This document shows, in pieces, positions 43,055 through 52,202 of a DNA stretch of 64,000 bases; the first letter of the stretch is position 1; each line of letters begins with the position of its first letter. The notes below the pieces were generated by a model. That model did no database searches, was not told the DNA's origin, and saw nothing but the letters and a program-made list of their open reading frames with translations. Made by a program: the position numbers and the translations under genes. Source of the stretch: Bradyrhizobium sp. dw_411 (lineage in GTDB: Bacteria > Pseudomonadota > Alphaproteobacteria > Rhizobiales > Xanthobacteraceae); NCBI RefSeq assembly GCF_018449695.1, contig NZ_JAAVUY010000002.1, positions 1-64,000 on the forward strand, read 5' to 3'.

Positions 43055-43163
43055 ACCTCATCCTGAGGAGCCCGCATCTTGCGGGCGTCTCTAAGGATGG
43101 CCGCGCGACAGATCGTGCCCGATGCTTCGAGACGGCCCTGCGGGCCTCCTCAGCATGAGGGGC
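43055..43163. repeat. palindromic repeat, family A, copy 2
   Basis: Two facing units: CTCATCCTGAGGAGCCCGC ... GGGCGTCTCTAAGGATGG, then GATGCTTCGAGACGGCCC ... CTCCTCAGCATGAGG. They form a large inverted structure between the dehydrogenase gene and the MBL gene. Confidence 0.85.
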
Positions 43164-43198
43164 CGGTGGTGAGTGCGGCGTTGATATGGATGACAGAT

Positions 43199-44119
43199 AT
43201 GGCCGATAACGACGACATCCCGTTCAACCGCGACTTTCCGCTCAAGCCCGGTGTCGTCGACGAAGTCCGGCCGGGCGTGCGGCGGATTCTCTGCAACAAT
43301 CCGAGTCCGTTCACTTTTACGGGCACGCTGAGTTACATCGTCGGCAAGGGCAAGGTCGCAATCATCGATCCCGGTCCCAACGACGAAGCGCACGCGGCGG
43401 CTTTGTTGGATGCGGTGCGCGGTGAAACCGTGACGCATATCCTGGTCACCCACACCCACCGCGACCATTCGCCGAACACCGCGCGGATCAAGGCCGCCAC
43501 CGGCGCGACAGTCTATGCCGAGGGGTCGCACCGGGCCTCGCGGCCCCGCTTCGAGAGCGAGAAGCACAATCCGGAATCCGGCGCAGACCGCGACTTCCGG
43601 CCCGACGTCACCGTGCGCCATGGCGAAATGATCGAAGGCGACGGCTGGAAGCTCGAAGCGGTGGCGACGCCGGGTCATACCGCCAATCATCTGGCGTTCG
43701 CCTGGCCGGAGCGGAAGATCAATTTCGTCGGCGATCACGTGATGGGCTGGTCGACCTCGATCGTGGCGCCGCCGGATGGATCGATGGTCGACTACATGGC
43801 CTCGCTCGATCGGTTGGCGCAGCGTGACGAGGATTTGTATTTCTCGGGCCACGGTCCGGAAATCCCGGAAGGTCCACGCTATGTGCGCTTCCTGATCCGG
43901 CACCGTCAGGCGCGCGAGGCCTCGATCCTGCATCGTCTGGCGAAGGGCGAGGCGGATATTCCCACCATCGTGCGCGCGATCTATATCGGCATCGACCCCA
44001 GGCTATTGAACGCTGCGGGTTATTCCGTGCTGGCGCATCTGGAGGATCTGGTGGGACGCGGGATCGTGGCGACCGACGGCGATCCGGTGATCGGCGGGAC
44101 GTATCGGCTGGTTGGCTGA
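43199..44119 (+). CDS. MBL-fold metallo-hydrolase (LACTB2-like with winged-helix C terminus)
   Basis: A 306-residue MBL enzyme. Zinc ligands lie in VTHTHRDHSPNTARIK, with TPGHTANHLAF and FVGDHVMGWSTSIVAPPDG. The C-terminal part from about 240 (RQAREASILHRLAKGEADIPTIVRAIY ... VLAHLEDLVGRGIV) resembles the winged-helix tail of LACTB2/RNase-like MBL proteins. Those members cleave RNA or thioesters, so a nuclease or hydrolase role is possible. ATGs at 43190 and 43199 are alternatives; neither has a strong ribosome site because the repeat lies immediately upstream. Confidence 0.88.
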   Translation: MADNDDIPFNRDFPLKPGVVDEVRPGVRRILCNNPSPFTFTGTLSYIVGKGKVAIIDPGPNDEAHAAALLDAVRGETVTHILVTHTHRDHSPNTARIKAATGATVYAEGSHRASRPRFESEKHNPESGADRDFRPDVTVRHGEMIEGDGWKLEAVATPGHTANHLAFAWPERKINFVGDHVMGWSTSIVAPPDGSMVDYMASLDRLAQRDEDLYFSGHGPEIPEGPRYVRFLIRHRQAREASILHRLAKGEADIPTIVRAIYIGIDPRLLNAAGYSVLAHLEDLVGRGIVATDGDPVIGGTYRLVG

Positions 44120-44123
44120 CCCG

Positions 44124-44978
44124 TCACTTCTTCACCACCTTCGGCGGCGCCTTGGGCGGCAGTTGCGGTTTCTTCGCCGCCTTGAGGTTGGCATTCTCGG
44201 CGGCGTTGTTGATGTCGTCGATCAGCTTGGTGATGCGGGCGGCGTTGCTGCCGAGATCGCTCTCGAAATAGCGCGAGGACGAGCGAATATCGACGCGGGA
44301 ATCGTCATCGCCATCGGATGTGATGCGGATCGATACGTCCTCGCGAAATCCCATGATCGGCGAGCGCGCCACCGCCTCGATACGGGCTATCCGGCGCGGT
44401 GGCTGTGGCGGACGTTCGTCGATCACAAGCCATTTGCGCCGGTTGACGATTTGCAGCGTGATCTCATAGGCGCGCTGCACCGGGACCTCGAGCTCGACGG
44501 TTTCGATGTCGGGATAGGCGAGCCGCTGCTGTTCGGCGGAATATAGTCCGGCATAGACGGCGGTGTTGGCGCCGTCGCTGGCGCGCAGCCGCGCCAGCGC
44601 CTCAAAACGCGGCGGGTCGATCGGATCGGTGGTGATGTCGTGGATCGCCGGCAGTTTGCGATATTGCAGGCCGAGATAGGCGGGATAGGCCAGCACGACC
44701 GCGTCGATCAGGAGCGCCAGCAGGATGCGGCTCATGCCGCGCGAGCCGTTTTGCCAGATCGCGACAAAGGCGGCGAGGCCGAGCAAAATGGAAAGGCCGG
44801 CGAGCGCCAGCGCGCCGAAGAAGGTCGCCAGCGCCGGCTTCATCTCGAGAAAACCGAAACGAACGATGATGATCGAGATCACGACCGCGACCACCGAGAA
44901 CACCGCGAAGTTGCGGGCCCAGGACGCAAGACCCGACACCGGCTCCGACTGGTAGGGGGCGGAAAACCTGCGGGCCAT
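44124..44978 (-). CDS. DUF1499-family membrane protein
   Basis: A 284-residue protein with three or four N-terminal hydrophobic helices (FAVFSVVAVVISIIIVRFGF; PALATFFGALALAGLSILLG; AAFVAIWQNG; MSRILLALLIDAVVLAYPAYLGL). A soluble DUF1499 domain follows: PAIHDITTDPIDPPRFEALARLR, YPDIETVELEVPVQRAYEITLQIV, VARSPIMGFREDVSIRI and RVDIRSSSRYFESDLGSNAARI. The tail is Lys/Pro rich. Function is unknown; membrane-anchored. It converges with the MBL gene. Confidence 0.88.
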   Translation of the reverse strand: MARRFSAPYQSEPVSGLASWARNFAVFSVVAVVISIIIVRFGFLEMKPALATFFGALALAGLSILLGLAAFVAIWQNGSRGMSRILLALLIDAVVLAYPAYLGLQYRKLPAIHDITTDPIDPPRFEALARLRASDGANTAVYAGLYSAEQQRLAYPDIETVELEVPVQRAYEITLQIVNRRKWLVIDERPPQPPRRIARIEAVARSPIMGFREDVSIRITSDGDDDSRVDIRSSSRYFESDLGSNAARITKLIDDINNAAENANLKAAKKPQLPPKAPPKVVKK

Positions 44979-45100
44979 GGCTTCAATTCTGCCGGGTTGG
45001 AACCTGGCCCTGCGAAATGCGCAGGGCGCTCAAACTGGCCCGTTTGAGACCACGGACCTGCGGCAAATTCAAGGGATTTTGGCCGTCGGGGAGCGCTCTC

Positions 45101-45238
45101 TTCCCCTCTCCCCTTGTGGGAGAGGGTGGACGCGATGCCCTGGCATCGCGGACGGGTGAGGGGTCTGTCTCCGCGGATAGAGACCCCTCATCCGGCGCGC
45201 TATGCGCGCCACCTTCTCCCACAAGGGGAGAAGGGAAG
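45101..45238. repeat. palindromic repeat, family F
   Basis: Long inverted repeat with arms CCCCTCTCCCCTTGTGGGAG and CTCCCACAAGGGGAGAAGGG and an internal pair around GAGGGGTCT / AGACCCCTC. It lies between the DUF1499 gene and the end of the acyl-CoA ligase gene, in an interval of 265 bases with no gene. Confidence 0.82.
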
Positions 45239-45243
45239 AAGTC

Positions 45244-46872
45244 CTACGCCGCCGCGTTCGGGAAGCTGTAGGCCTTGAACTGGTCGCGCAAAGCGGTTTT
45301 GAGGATCTTTCCGGTCGCGGTGTGCGGGATGCCTTCGACGAAGGCGACGTCGTCCGGCATCCACCATTTGGCGATCTTGCCATCCATGTATTTGAGGATG
45401 TCCTCGCGCGTGGCGTTCTGGCCCTGCTTGAGCTGCACGATCAACAGCGGCCGCTCGTCCCATTTGGGATGATGGATGCCGATCACGGCAGCTTCGGCGA
45501 CCGCGGGATGGCCGACCGCCAGGTTTTCCAGATCGATCGAGGAAATCCATTCGCCGCCGGATTTGATAACGTCCTTGGAGCGATCGGTGATCCGCATATA
45601 GCCGTGCTGGTCGATGGTCGCGACATCGCCGGTGTCGAAAAAGCCGTCATCGTCGAGAATGTTAACATCGACACGGAAATACGCTTTTGACACGGATGGG
45701 CCAGAGACCTTCAACCGGCCGAACGTCTTGCCGTCCCACGGCAGATCCTTGCCGGCATCGTCGGTGATCTTCATCTGGACGCCGAACGGCGGGTAGCCCT
45801 GGGTCTGCAGGATGTCGAGACGGGCCTCGCCGGTGAGTTCGTCGAAGGGCGGCTTGAGCGCGGCGAGGGTGCCGATCGGGCTCATCTCGGTCATGCCCCA
45901 GGCGTGGCGCGCCTTCACGCCCATATCGAGGAACGCCTGGATCATCGAGCGCGGCATCGCCGACCCGCCGCAGACCACCATGCGCAGATCCGGCAATTTC
46001 AGATTGTTGGCGGCCATATGATTGAGCAGCATCAGCCACACCGTCGGGACACCAGCGGTATGCGTCACCTTTTCGGTGCTCAGGAGTTCATAGACCGATG
46101 CGCCGTCGAGCTTGGCACCGGGCAGCACCAGCTTGGTGCCCATCGAGGGCGCGGAGAACGCGATGCCCCAGCTATTGGCGTGGAACAGCGGCACCACCGG
46201 CAGCATCGTATCGGCGGCATTGGCGCCCAGCGAGTCGCCGGTATTGGCCATCAGTGCGTGCAGCACGTTGGAGCGATGCGAATACAACACGCCCTTCGGA
46301 TCGCCCGTGGTGCCCGAAGTGTAGCACATCGCGGCCGCGGTATTCTCGTCGAAGGTCTTCCACTTGAAATCGCCGTCGGCTTCCGCGATCCAGTCTTCAT
46401 AGGCCACCGCGTTCTTCAGCGTGGTCTGCGGCATGTGCGCCTTGTCGGTGAGCACGATGTAGCGTTCCACGCTCGGAAGCTTGTCGGCGATTTTTTCCAG
46501 GATCGGCACAAAAGTGATATCGGTCATGACCACGCGATCTTCGGCGTGATTGACGATCCAGGCGATCTGGTCGGGGAACAGCCGCGGGTTGATGGTATGG
46601 CAGATCGCGCCGATGCCCATGATGCCGTACCAGGCTTCGAGATGGCGCCAGGTGTTCCATGCGATGGTGGCGACACGGTCGCCGAGCTTGATGCCGTCGC
46701 GATCGAGGCGTTGCGAGACTTTCAGTGCACGATCGCGGATTTCAGCGTAATTGGTGCGGTGGATGGGACCTTCGACCGACCGCGTCACGATCTCCCGCGT
46801 GCCGTGTATTAATGCGGCATGCTCGATAATCCGGTGACACAACAAAGGCCAGTCTTGCATCAATCCGCGCAT
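45244..46872 (-). CDS. long/medium-chain acyl-CoA ligase (AMP-binding)
   Basis: A 542-residue adenylate-forming enzyme. The ATG at 46872 follows GGAGGGACTTCCG. Motifs are [22 protein letters not shown] (phosphate loop), [72 protein letters not shown] (A8 hinge) and the catalytic lysine in [14 protein letters not shown]. It activates fatty or related acids to CoA thioesters via acyl-AMP. Its promoter faces the extensin-like gene. Confidence 0.94.
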   Translation of the reverse strand: MRGLMQDWPLLCHRIIEHAALIHGTREIVTRSVEGPIHRTNYAEIRDRALKVSQRLDRDGIKLGDRVATIAWNTWRHLEAWYGIMGIGAICHTINPRLFPDQIAWIVNHAEDRVVMTDITFVPILEKIADKLPSVERYIVLTDKAHMPQTTLKNAVAYEDWIAEADGDFKWKTFDENTAAAMCYTSGTTGDPKGVLYSHRSNVLHALMANTGDSLGANAADTMLPVVPLFHANSWGIAFSAPSMGTKLVLPGAKLDGASVYELLSTEKVTHTAGVPTVWLMLLNHMAANNLKLPDLRMVVCGGSAMPRSMIQAFLDMGVKARHAWGMTEMSPIGTLAALKPPFDELTGEARLDILQTQGYPPFGVQMKITDDAGKDLPWDGKTFGRLKVSGPSVSKAYFRVDVNILDDDGFFDTGDVATIDQHGYMRITDRSKDVIKSGGEWISSIDLENLAVGHPAVAEAAVIGIHHPKWDERPLLIVQLKQGQNATREDILKYMDGKIAKWWMPDDVAFVEGIPHTATGKILKTALRDQFKAYSFPNAAA

Positions 46873-46926
46873 ACGGAAGTCCCTCCGGGTCGTGTTATCG
46901 CTTGCCGCAAATCTTCGCGGCTTGGC

Positions 46927-48009
46927 ATGAACTTTAACGCGCCAAAAACACGCCGCAATAGGCCTTCTGTCGGCTTGCGCTGCAGCGCAGCGAGCTTGGT
47001 TACCGTCGTGGCCTTGATGCTGTATGGGCAAACCGAACCCGCCGCAGCCGCGCGCAACGCTTCACGCGCCGCATCAGGGAGCCCTTGGGGTACCCTGTTC
47101 AGGGACTTCGGGCCGAAGCCGCGCCGGAGCGCGCGTGCGACACCGGTTCCGTTGCCGAGGCCGCGTCCGGCAGAGGCGCCGGCAGCCGGGGCGGACGAGC
47201 CTGTGGACGGCAAACAACCACCCGCCGAGGCGGTCAAACCGGCCGAGCAGGCAGCGCCTGTGCCTGTGCCTGCGCCCGGGCCTCAGCCATCGGCCTGCCG
47301 GCTGGCGCTATCGGAGGCGATCGCCATCGCTCCCAGCATTCCCGATATCCACGGCGCCGGCGGCTGCGGCGGCACCGATCTGGTTCGGCTGGAGGCCGTG
47401 GTGCTGCCGGACAAGCATCGGGTCACGCTCAAGCCCGCGGCGATCCTGCGTTGCTCGATGGCGTCGGCGATCGCCGACTGGGTTCGCACCGATGTCGCGC
47501 AACTGGCCACGAATCTCGGCAGCATCGTCACGGACCTCGACAATTTCGATTCGTTCGAGTGCCGCGGCCGTAACCGGGTCGTCGGCGCGCCGCTGTCCGA
47601 ACATGGCCGCGCCAATGCGCTCGACGTTCGTTCTTTCAAGCTCGCCAACGGCCGGTCGATTTCGCTGACGGATCGCACGGTGTCCCGCGAGTTGCGCGAG
47701 AGCGTGCTGCATTCGGTCTGCGCGCGGTTTTCAACCGTGCTGGGGCCGGGCTCGGACTGGTATCACGAGGATCACATCCATCTCGATTTGATGGCGCGGC
47801 ATAACGACTACAAAATCTGTCAGTGGAATGTCTGGGATCCGATGCCTGCGACCCCGCCGCTGCTGCCGGTCGCGCGTCCGGACGAAGCCCCGCAGCGCGA
47901 AGCGGCCAAAGCCGACGCCGCGAAACCGGACGCTGTCGTTGATCCGGTCGCGCCGGATGCCGGCGCCGAGCCACCGGCCGGCAAACCGCCGGCGAAGAAG
48001 CGCAGATGA
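46927..48009 (+). CDS. extensin-like C-terminal family protein, exported
   Basis: A 360-residue protein. A signal anchor LRCSAASLVTVVALMLYG is followed by a Pro/Ala-rich region with Pro-Arg and Pro-Ala repeats (about 80-145) and the extensin_C domain (CRLALSEAIAIAPSIPDIHGAGGCGGTD). It carries LSEHGRANALDVRSFKLANGRS and DWYHEDHIHLDL, a metal-site-like H-x-D/ H-x-H arrangement seen in D-Ala-D-Ala (M15) peptidase relatives. The tail is again Pro/Ala rich. A role in the cell wall or envelope is likely. Start ATG 46927 is chosen because the earlier reading overlaps the ligase gene. Four cysteines may form disulfides. Confidence 0.87.
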   Translation: MNFNAPKTRRNRPSVGLRCSAASLVTVVALMLYGQTEPAAAARNASRAASGSPWGTLFRDFGPKPRRSARATPVPLPRPRPAEAPAAGADEPVDGKQPPAEAVKPAEQAAPVPVPAPGPQPSACRLALSEAIAIAPSIPDIHGAGGCGGTDLVRLEAVVLPDKHRVTLKPAAILRCSMASAIADWVRTDVAQLATNLGSIVTDLDNFDSFECRGRNRVVGAPLSEHGRANALDVRSFKLANGRSISLTDRTVSRELRESVLHSVCARFSTVLGPGSDWYHEDHIHLDLMARHNDYKICQWNVWDPMPATPPLLPVARPDEAPQREAAKADAAKPDAVVDPVAPDAGAEPPAGKPPAKKRR

Positions 48010-48039
48010 CAACGGTCCGAATGATAACCGGCAAAATAA

Positions 48040-48063
48040 AAAGCGCCGGTAAACCGGCGCTTT
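48040..48063. terminator. rho-independent terminator, bidirectional
   Basis: Stem AAAGCGCCGG / CCGGCGCTTT with loop TAAA between the convergent extensin-like and L,D-transpeptidase genes. The minus side continues into TTTATTTTGC, a good uridine tract; the plus side is weaker. Confidence 0.8.
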
Positions 48064-48093
48064 GAAATCGCAGATCGAGAGTAGCCGTGGCGG

Positions 48094-48783
48094 CTACTGA
48101 TACCGTCCGCCGCCGACATTGGTGTCGGTTTGCGAGGCTACCTTCGGGGCAAATGGCGAGTCGCCATGGTGCGGTTCCAGCACCACCACGATGGTGCCCA
48201 TCTTCACCCGATTATACAGGTCGATCACGTCCTCGTTCGTCATCCGGATACAACCGGAGGAGATCGATTGACCGATATATTCCGGCTGGTTGGTGCCGTG
48301 AATGCGGAACAGCGTGTCCTTGCCGCCCGAATAAAGATAGAGCGCCCGCGAACCCATCGGATTATCGGGACCCGGCGCCACAAAAGTGGGAACGCCGAGA
48401 CGCTCGATTTCACCCTTGGTCGGATGCCAAGCCGGCCACTCGGTCATGCTGCCGACCTTGGCGATGCCGGACCAGGCCATCGCTTCTTCGCCGACCGTGA
48501 TGCCGTAGCGGAGAGCCTTGCCGTCGTTCTGCACGAGATAAAGATAATGATTGTCGGAATCGACCACGATCGAGCCGGGCGCTTCCTTGCGGTGATAATC
48601 GACAATGGCGCGGCGATAGGGTTCGGCAACGGCCACGTTCTCGTATCGAATCTTGGCCAGCAATTCCTTGTCACGCGGCTTGAAATTGGCGGTGTTGGTC
48701 GCCTCGTAGTTGGCGGTTTCCATGCAGCCCGAGAGCAGCAGGCCGGCAGCCAGAACGCCCAGTTTTAATTTCAGCGACGACAT
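48094..48783 (-). CDS. L,D-transpeptidase (YkuD) lipoprotein
   Basis: A 229-residue enzyme. A lipobox LLSGC20 ends the signal sequence, so the mature protein is lipid-anchored. The YkuD motif is visible: H162 in FRIHGTNQPEYIGQ and the nucleophile C178 in SISSGCIRMTNEDV. It makes 3-3 crosslinks in peptidoglycan or attaches lipoproteins to it, in the periplasm. The SIVVDSDNHYLYLVQNDGKALRYGITVG start of the catalytic domain is typical. Convergent with the extensin-like gene. Confidence 0.94.
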   Translation of the reverse strand: MSSLKLKLGVLAAGLLLSGCMETANYEATNTANFKPRDKELLAKIRYENVAVAEPYRRAIVDYHRKEAPGSIVVDSDNHYLYLVQNDGKALRYGITVGEEAMAWSGIAKVGSMTEWPAWHPTKGEIERLGVPTFVAPGPDNPMGSRALYLYSGGKDTLFRIHGTNQPEYIGQSISSGCIRMTNEDVIDLYNRVKMGTIVVVLEPHHGDSPFAPKVASQTDTNVGGGRYQ

Positions 48784-49123
48784 GATGTACTTCCGGTTGA
48801 AGTGCTGCGTCTGCGGCGCCCCTATTGCGCCTTACACGCGACGATTCCATTAATATCAGTCTCGCCGAAATTGGCAATAATTCCAGCGCGTTTAGATGGG
48901 TTCTCCCGCGACGCGGGACGCTGGCTGTGTCTTTTTTGTCGCAACTCTATGGTGTTCCGTCCCATTTTTGGGCAGGAGAGCCGAGGTCGCCGAATGGCCG
49001 CCACCCTGTGGCCATCGGGCTGCCGCAAATCGCCAGCCGTTCACGCCCGCGTCATGAAGCGCTTGCCAGAATCGAGCTAAGTCCCTTGGGTGATTGTCAC
49101 CCGTCCAGTTTCGGAGTCCCTTC
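48784..49123. other. intergenic region with hairpins, no gene
   Basis: Between the divergent transpeptidase and corA genes. It contains TCCCGC-GAC-GCGGGA at about 48904 and GGGTGA-TTG-TCACCC at 49088-49102, twenty-two bases before corA. No M-box magnesium riboswitch or reading frame with coding signs was recognised. Confidence 0.6.
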
Positions 49124-50104
49124 ATGTTTTCGGTGTTCATCCCCTCCGACTCCTCGCTGAAAAAGGCTGTCTCGGTCGATCTCAAGGCGTTACCGGAAAG
49201 CGCTGTCTGGATCGATATGGTCAAGCCGAGCCCGGAGGAGGACCACGCGGTGGAAGGCCTCGCCGGCATCGCGGTTCCGACCCGCGAGGACATGCAGGAA
49301 ATCGAGATTTCCAGCCGACTCTATATCGAGAACGGCGCGCGCTACATGACCGCCAGCCTGATGTGCGCGGCCGACACTCAATCGCCGCGGATCACGCCGG
49401 TGACGTTCATCCTGTCCGGTCATCGCCTGGTGACGGTGCGCTACGACCTTCCGGCGCCGTTCACGCTGGTGGAGAACAAGCTGGCACGGGGCGCCGCACC
49501 GGGAACCAATGGCGAGACCGTGCTGATGGAATTGCTCGACGCGGTGATCGATCGTTGCGCCGACATTCTGGAGCGGGCCGGCGCCGACGTCGATACGGTC
49601 AGCCACGCCATCTTCGAACCCGAGGGGGCTGCGCGCACCGGCCACGCCAAACGCTATTCCGAGATTCTGATCCTGATCGGGCGCAAGGGCGACCTCACCT
49701 CCAAGGTGCGCGAAAGCCTGGTTTCGATCGGCCGCCTCGTCACCTTCATCACCGCCGAGGCCGAAGGCGTCAAATGGTCGAAGGAGATGCGCGCGCAGCT
49801 CAAGACCATGCAGCGCGACGTGTCGTCGTTGACCGATCACGCCTCCTATCTTTCCAACAAAATCACTTTCGTGCTGGATGCGATGCTCGGCGTCGTCAAC
49901 CTCGAGCAGAACAATATCATCAAGCTGTTTTCGGTGATGGCGGTGGTGTTGATGCCGCCGACCCTGATCGCCTCGATCTACGGCATGAATTTCAAGGTCA
50001 TGCCGGAACTCGAATGGGAACATGGCTATCCCCTGGCGGTTTTGATGATGCTGTTCGCCGCAATTCTTCCTTACTTCATCTTCAAGTGGAAAAAGTGGCT
50101 TTAG
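49124..50104 (+). CDS. corA: CorA-family magnesium/divalent transporter
   Basis: A 326-residue CorA protein. The start ATG at 49124 has GGAG upstream. The cytoplasmic N-terminal domain is followed by a long coiled helix (LKTMQRDVSSLTDHASYLSNKITFVLDAMLGVVNLEQNN). Two C-terminal membrane helices (IIKLFSVMAVVLMPPTLIASI and YPLAVLMMLFAAILPYFIFKW) carry the loop signature YGMNF. It forms a pentameric channel for Mg2+ or Co2+/Ni2+. The SVDLKALPESAVWIDMVKPSPEED start fits this family. Confidence 0.94.
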   Translation: MFSVFIPSDSSLKKAVSVDLKALPESAVWIDMVKPSPEEDHAVEGLAGIAVPTREDMQEIEISSRLYIENGARYMTASLMCAADTQSPRITPVTFILSGHRLVTVRYDLPAPFTLVENKLARGAAPGTNGETVLMELLDAVIDRCADILERAGADVDTVSHAIFEPEGAARTGHAKRYSEILILIGRKGDLTSKVRESLVSIGRLVTFITAEAEGVKWSKEMRAQLKTMQRDVSSLTDHASYLSNKITFVLDAMLGVVNLEQNNIIKLFSVMAVVLMPPTLIASIYGMNFKVMPELEWEHGYPLAVLMMLFAAILPYFIFKWKKWL

Positions 50105-50256
50105 GACAAGCCATTTAGCCGCACGGCAAAGGTTAAGAAAGCAGTTCCGCTTCGCGCGGCCGCTGCCTCAATTTGTCTGCTAAAATTTGAGCGTTGCGCT
50201 GAACGTTTGCGCGACGGCTTTCTGCGATAACGCTGTTTCAAGTCGCGAGGAAAGCA

Positions 50257-50478
50257 ATGGTTGAGAAACTCATAACGCAAGGGCGCAACGTCATCGACTT
50301 CGCCCGCTATCAACAGGACCGCAACGCTGCAGTGAGGGAACTTGCTGTGTCGGCGCGGACCTGTCGGCATTGCGGCGCGGCGCTATCGGAAGGCGAGAGC
50401 GAGGACGAATGCTCGAGCGCCTTCAATATCGAGGCGCGCGATCTGCGCAGCGGCCCGCGAAAGTTTCGCGCGGATTGA
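50257..50478 (+). CDS. small conserved hypothetical protein with CxxC
   Basis: A 73-residue protein with ribosome site GCGAGGAAAGC. The sequence has RTCRHCGAALSEGESEDECSS, a CxxC plus a further cysteine like half of a zinc ribbon, between a basic helix and a polar tail. No domain is recognised. The small size and the ribosome site support a real gene. Confidence 0.7.
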   Translation: MVEKLITQGRNVIDFARYQQDRNAAVRELAVSARTCRHCGAALSEGESEDECSSAFNIEARDLRSGPRKFRAD

Positions 50479-50502
50479 TGGAGAGTGTCACCGCACTTCC
50501 CG

Positions 50503-50550
50503 CCCTCATCCTGAGGAGCCATGCGGAGCATGGCGTCTCGAAGGATGGCC
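50503..50550. repeat. palindromic repeat, family A, copy 3
   Basis: CCCTCATCCTGAGGAGCCAT / GCATGGCGTCTCGAAGGATG, a short single-unit copy. Family B copy 2 lies twelve bases downstream. Confidence 0.85.
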
Positions 50551-50561
50551 ACAGCGTTCGT

Positions 50562-50644
50562 CGTCATTGCGAGGAGCGTAGCGACGAAGCAATCCATTCT
50601 GCTTTTGCTGAGCTATGGATTGCTTCGCTGCGCTCGCAATGACG
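50562..50644. repeat. palindromic repeat, family B, copy 2
   Basis: Arms CGTCATTGCGAGGAGCGTAG and GCTGCGCTCGCAATGACG with the inner AAGCAATCCAT / ATGGATTGCTT pair. Next to family A copy 3 in a 184-base interval between the small CxxC protein and the SDR gene. Confidence 0.87.
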
Positions 50645-50662
50645 ATTGGGGTGCTCTGACCC

Positions 50663-51412
50663 CTACACGTGCTGGCCGCCGTTGATGTGGATCTCGGCGC
50701 CGTTCACATACGAACTGGTCTCGGTGCACAGCACATAGATGATCTTGGCGACTTCGTCCGGGGTGCCGAGGCGATGCAGCGGGATCTGCTGGTCGACGAT
50801 CTTCTCGGTGCCCGGCGACAGGATCGAGGTGTCGATCTCGCCCGGTGCGATCGAGTTGACGCGCACGCCGATGCGGCCGAAATCCGACGCCATCTCGCGG
50901 GTCAAAGACGCCAGCGCCGCCTTCGAGGTCGCATAGGCCGCACCCGCGAACGGATGCACGCGCGAACCCGCGATCGAGGTGACGTTGACCACCGAGCCCT
51001 TGGCGGCTTTCAATTCCTCGATCAGCCCGCGCGCCATCATGATCGGCGCGAAGAAATTGACCCGGAACACATGGCTCCAGGTGTCGATATCGGTATCGAC
51101 CGAGCCGAGCCGTCCGCCGCCGGCCGCCTTTGGCGAAATCGCGGCGTTGTTGACCAGCGCATGCAGCTCGCCGCCTTCCAGCCGCTCGCGAATTTCGGAA
51201 ATCGCCCGCGTGGTGTCGGCGTGGTCGGCAAGGTCGACCTGGATGTGATCCTCGGGTCCGGCGCCCCACGGGCACTGTTCCGGGAACGGATGCCGCGAAC
51301 AGGTGAGGACACGCCAGCCGGCGCTGGAAAAGCGGATCACGGTCGCATGGCCGATGCCGCGGCTGGCGCCGGTCAGAAGCAAAGTGCGCCGTGGCGTATT
51401 GGCGGTATTCAT
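50663..51412 (-). CDS. SDR-family oxidoreductase
   Basis: A 249-residue classical SDR. Motifs are TGASRGIG (14-21), NNAAIS (88-93), the serine in VVNVTSIAGS (about 146), Y160-ATSK164, and GEIDTSIL. C-terminal INGGQHV is typical. The complete Ser-Tyr-Lys triad contrasts with the SDR at 320. It likely acts on 3-hydroxyacyl or polyol/ketone substrates. The ATG at 51412 lies 11 bases after AAGGA; the upstream reading is not supported. PdxH lies upstream in the same direction. Confidence 0.92.
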   Translation of the reverse strand: MNTANTPRRTLLLTGASRGIGHATVIRFSSAGWRVLTCSRHPFPEQCPWGAGPEDHIQVDLADHADTTRAISEIRERLEGGELHALVNNAAISPKAAGGGRLGSVDTDIDTWSHVFRVNFFAPIMMARGLIEELKAAKGSVVNVTSIAGSRVHPFAGAAYATSKAALASLTREMASDFGRIGVRVNSIAPGEIDTSILSPGTEKIVDQQIPLHRLGTPDEVAKIIYVLCTETSSYVNGAEIHINGGQHV

Positions 51413-51437
51413 GGGAGGGACGTCCTTGCTCGGGTCA

Positions 51438-52079
51438 TTACGGATATAGCCGCGTTTTGGACCATGGCTGATCCGCCGCCGCGCGGCGGAATTCGATGCG
51501 GTCGTGCAGGCGGAACGGGCGGTCGTGCCAGAATTCGAACCGCAGCGGGGCGATGCGCCAGCCGCTCCATCCCGATGGCCGCGGCACGTCGCCGATAAGG
51601 TATTTGGCGGCGAATTTCGCGATCGCCTGTTCGAAGGCAAAACGGCTTTCCAGCGGTTGCGATTGCTGGCTGGCCCAGGCGCCGATCTGGGCTTGTTTCG
51701 GGCGGGTCGCGAAATAGGCGTCCGCCTCCGCCTCGCTCACTGGTGACACATTGCCGCGGATTCGCACCTGCCGGCGCAGCGATTTCCAGTGAAACAGCAA
51801 GCCCGCCTTGGGATTGGCGGCAAGTTCGCGCCCCTTCTGGCTCGCGATATGGCTGTAGAAAACGAAGCCCTGGGCGTCAAAACCCTTCATCAGCACCATT
51901 CGCACGTCCGGCAGGCCGTCGGCATCGACGGATGCCAGCGACATCGCGTTGGGGTCGTTGGGTTCAGCCTTCACCGCCTCGGCGAACCAGTCGCTGAACA
52001 GCGCAAATGGCTCCTCGGCGGCGGTGAAATCACCGGATGTTAAGGGTGTCGGGTGTTTGATGGAGGTCGTGTCCGTCAT
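51438..52079 (-). CDS. pdxH: pyridoxamine 5'-phosphate oxidase
   Basis: A 213-residue FMN enzyme that oxidises pyridoxine/pyridoxamine phosphate to PLP. Family landmarks are [87 protein letters not shown] (split here only for reading), WASQQSQPL, and the C terminus [22 protein letters not shown] ending RLYP. Divergent from the lipoprotein gene, with a palindrome between them. The start at 52079 fits the conserved N terminus length. Confidence 0.96.
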   Translation of the reverse strand: MTDTTSIKHPTPLTSGDFTAAEEPFALFSDWFAEAVKAEPNDPNAMSLASVDADGLPDVRMVLMKGFDAQGFVFYSHIASQKGRELAANPKAGLLFHWKSLRRQVRIRGNVSPVSEAEADAYFATRPKQAQIGAWASQQSQPLESRFAFEQAIAKFAAKYLIGDVPRPSGWSGWRIAPLRFEFWHDRPFRLHDRIEFRRAAADQPWSKTRLYP

Positions 52080-52128
52080 CCAGGGAGTTCCGAGTTGCGC
52101 CCGCCCGTGGCCCAGAGCGTGTTGCAGC

Positions 52129-52155
52129 CCCTATATAGGCTCAACCTATATAGGG
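52129..52155. promoter_or_regulatory. inverted repeat CCCTATATAGG-N5-CCTATATAGGG
   Basis: Perfect 11-base arms, each containing the palindrome CCTATATAGG, separated by CTCAA. It lies between divergent pdxH and the lipoprotein gene and is A/T-rich in a GC-rich setting, so operator or promoter function is plausible. If translation of the lipoprotein starts at 52119-52122 it would instead be coding (LYR-LN-LYR). Confidence 0.5.
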
Positions 52156-52202
52156 CATGGGGGCGCGTTGGCCTATCGGCGATCGGGCCGACCGGCGCGG
52201 TG

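Noticed and set aside
48784..49123. Magnesium riboswitch or small gene before corA
   Set aside because: Only two short hairpins were seen; no known riboswitch core or coding frame.
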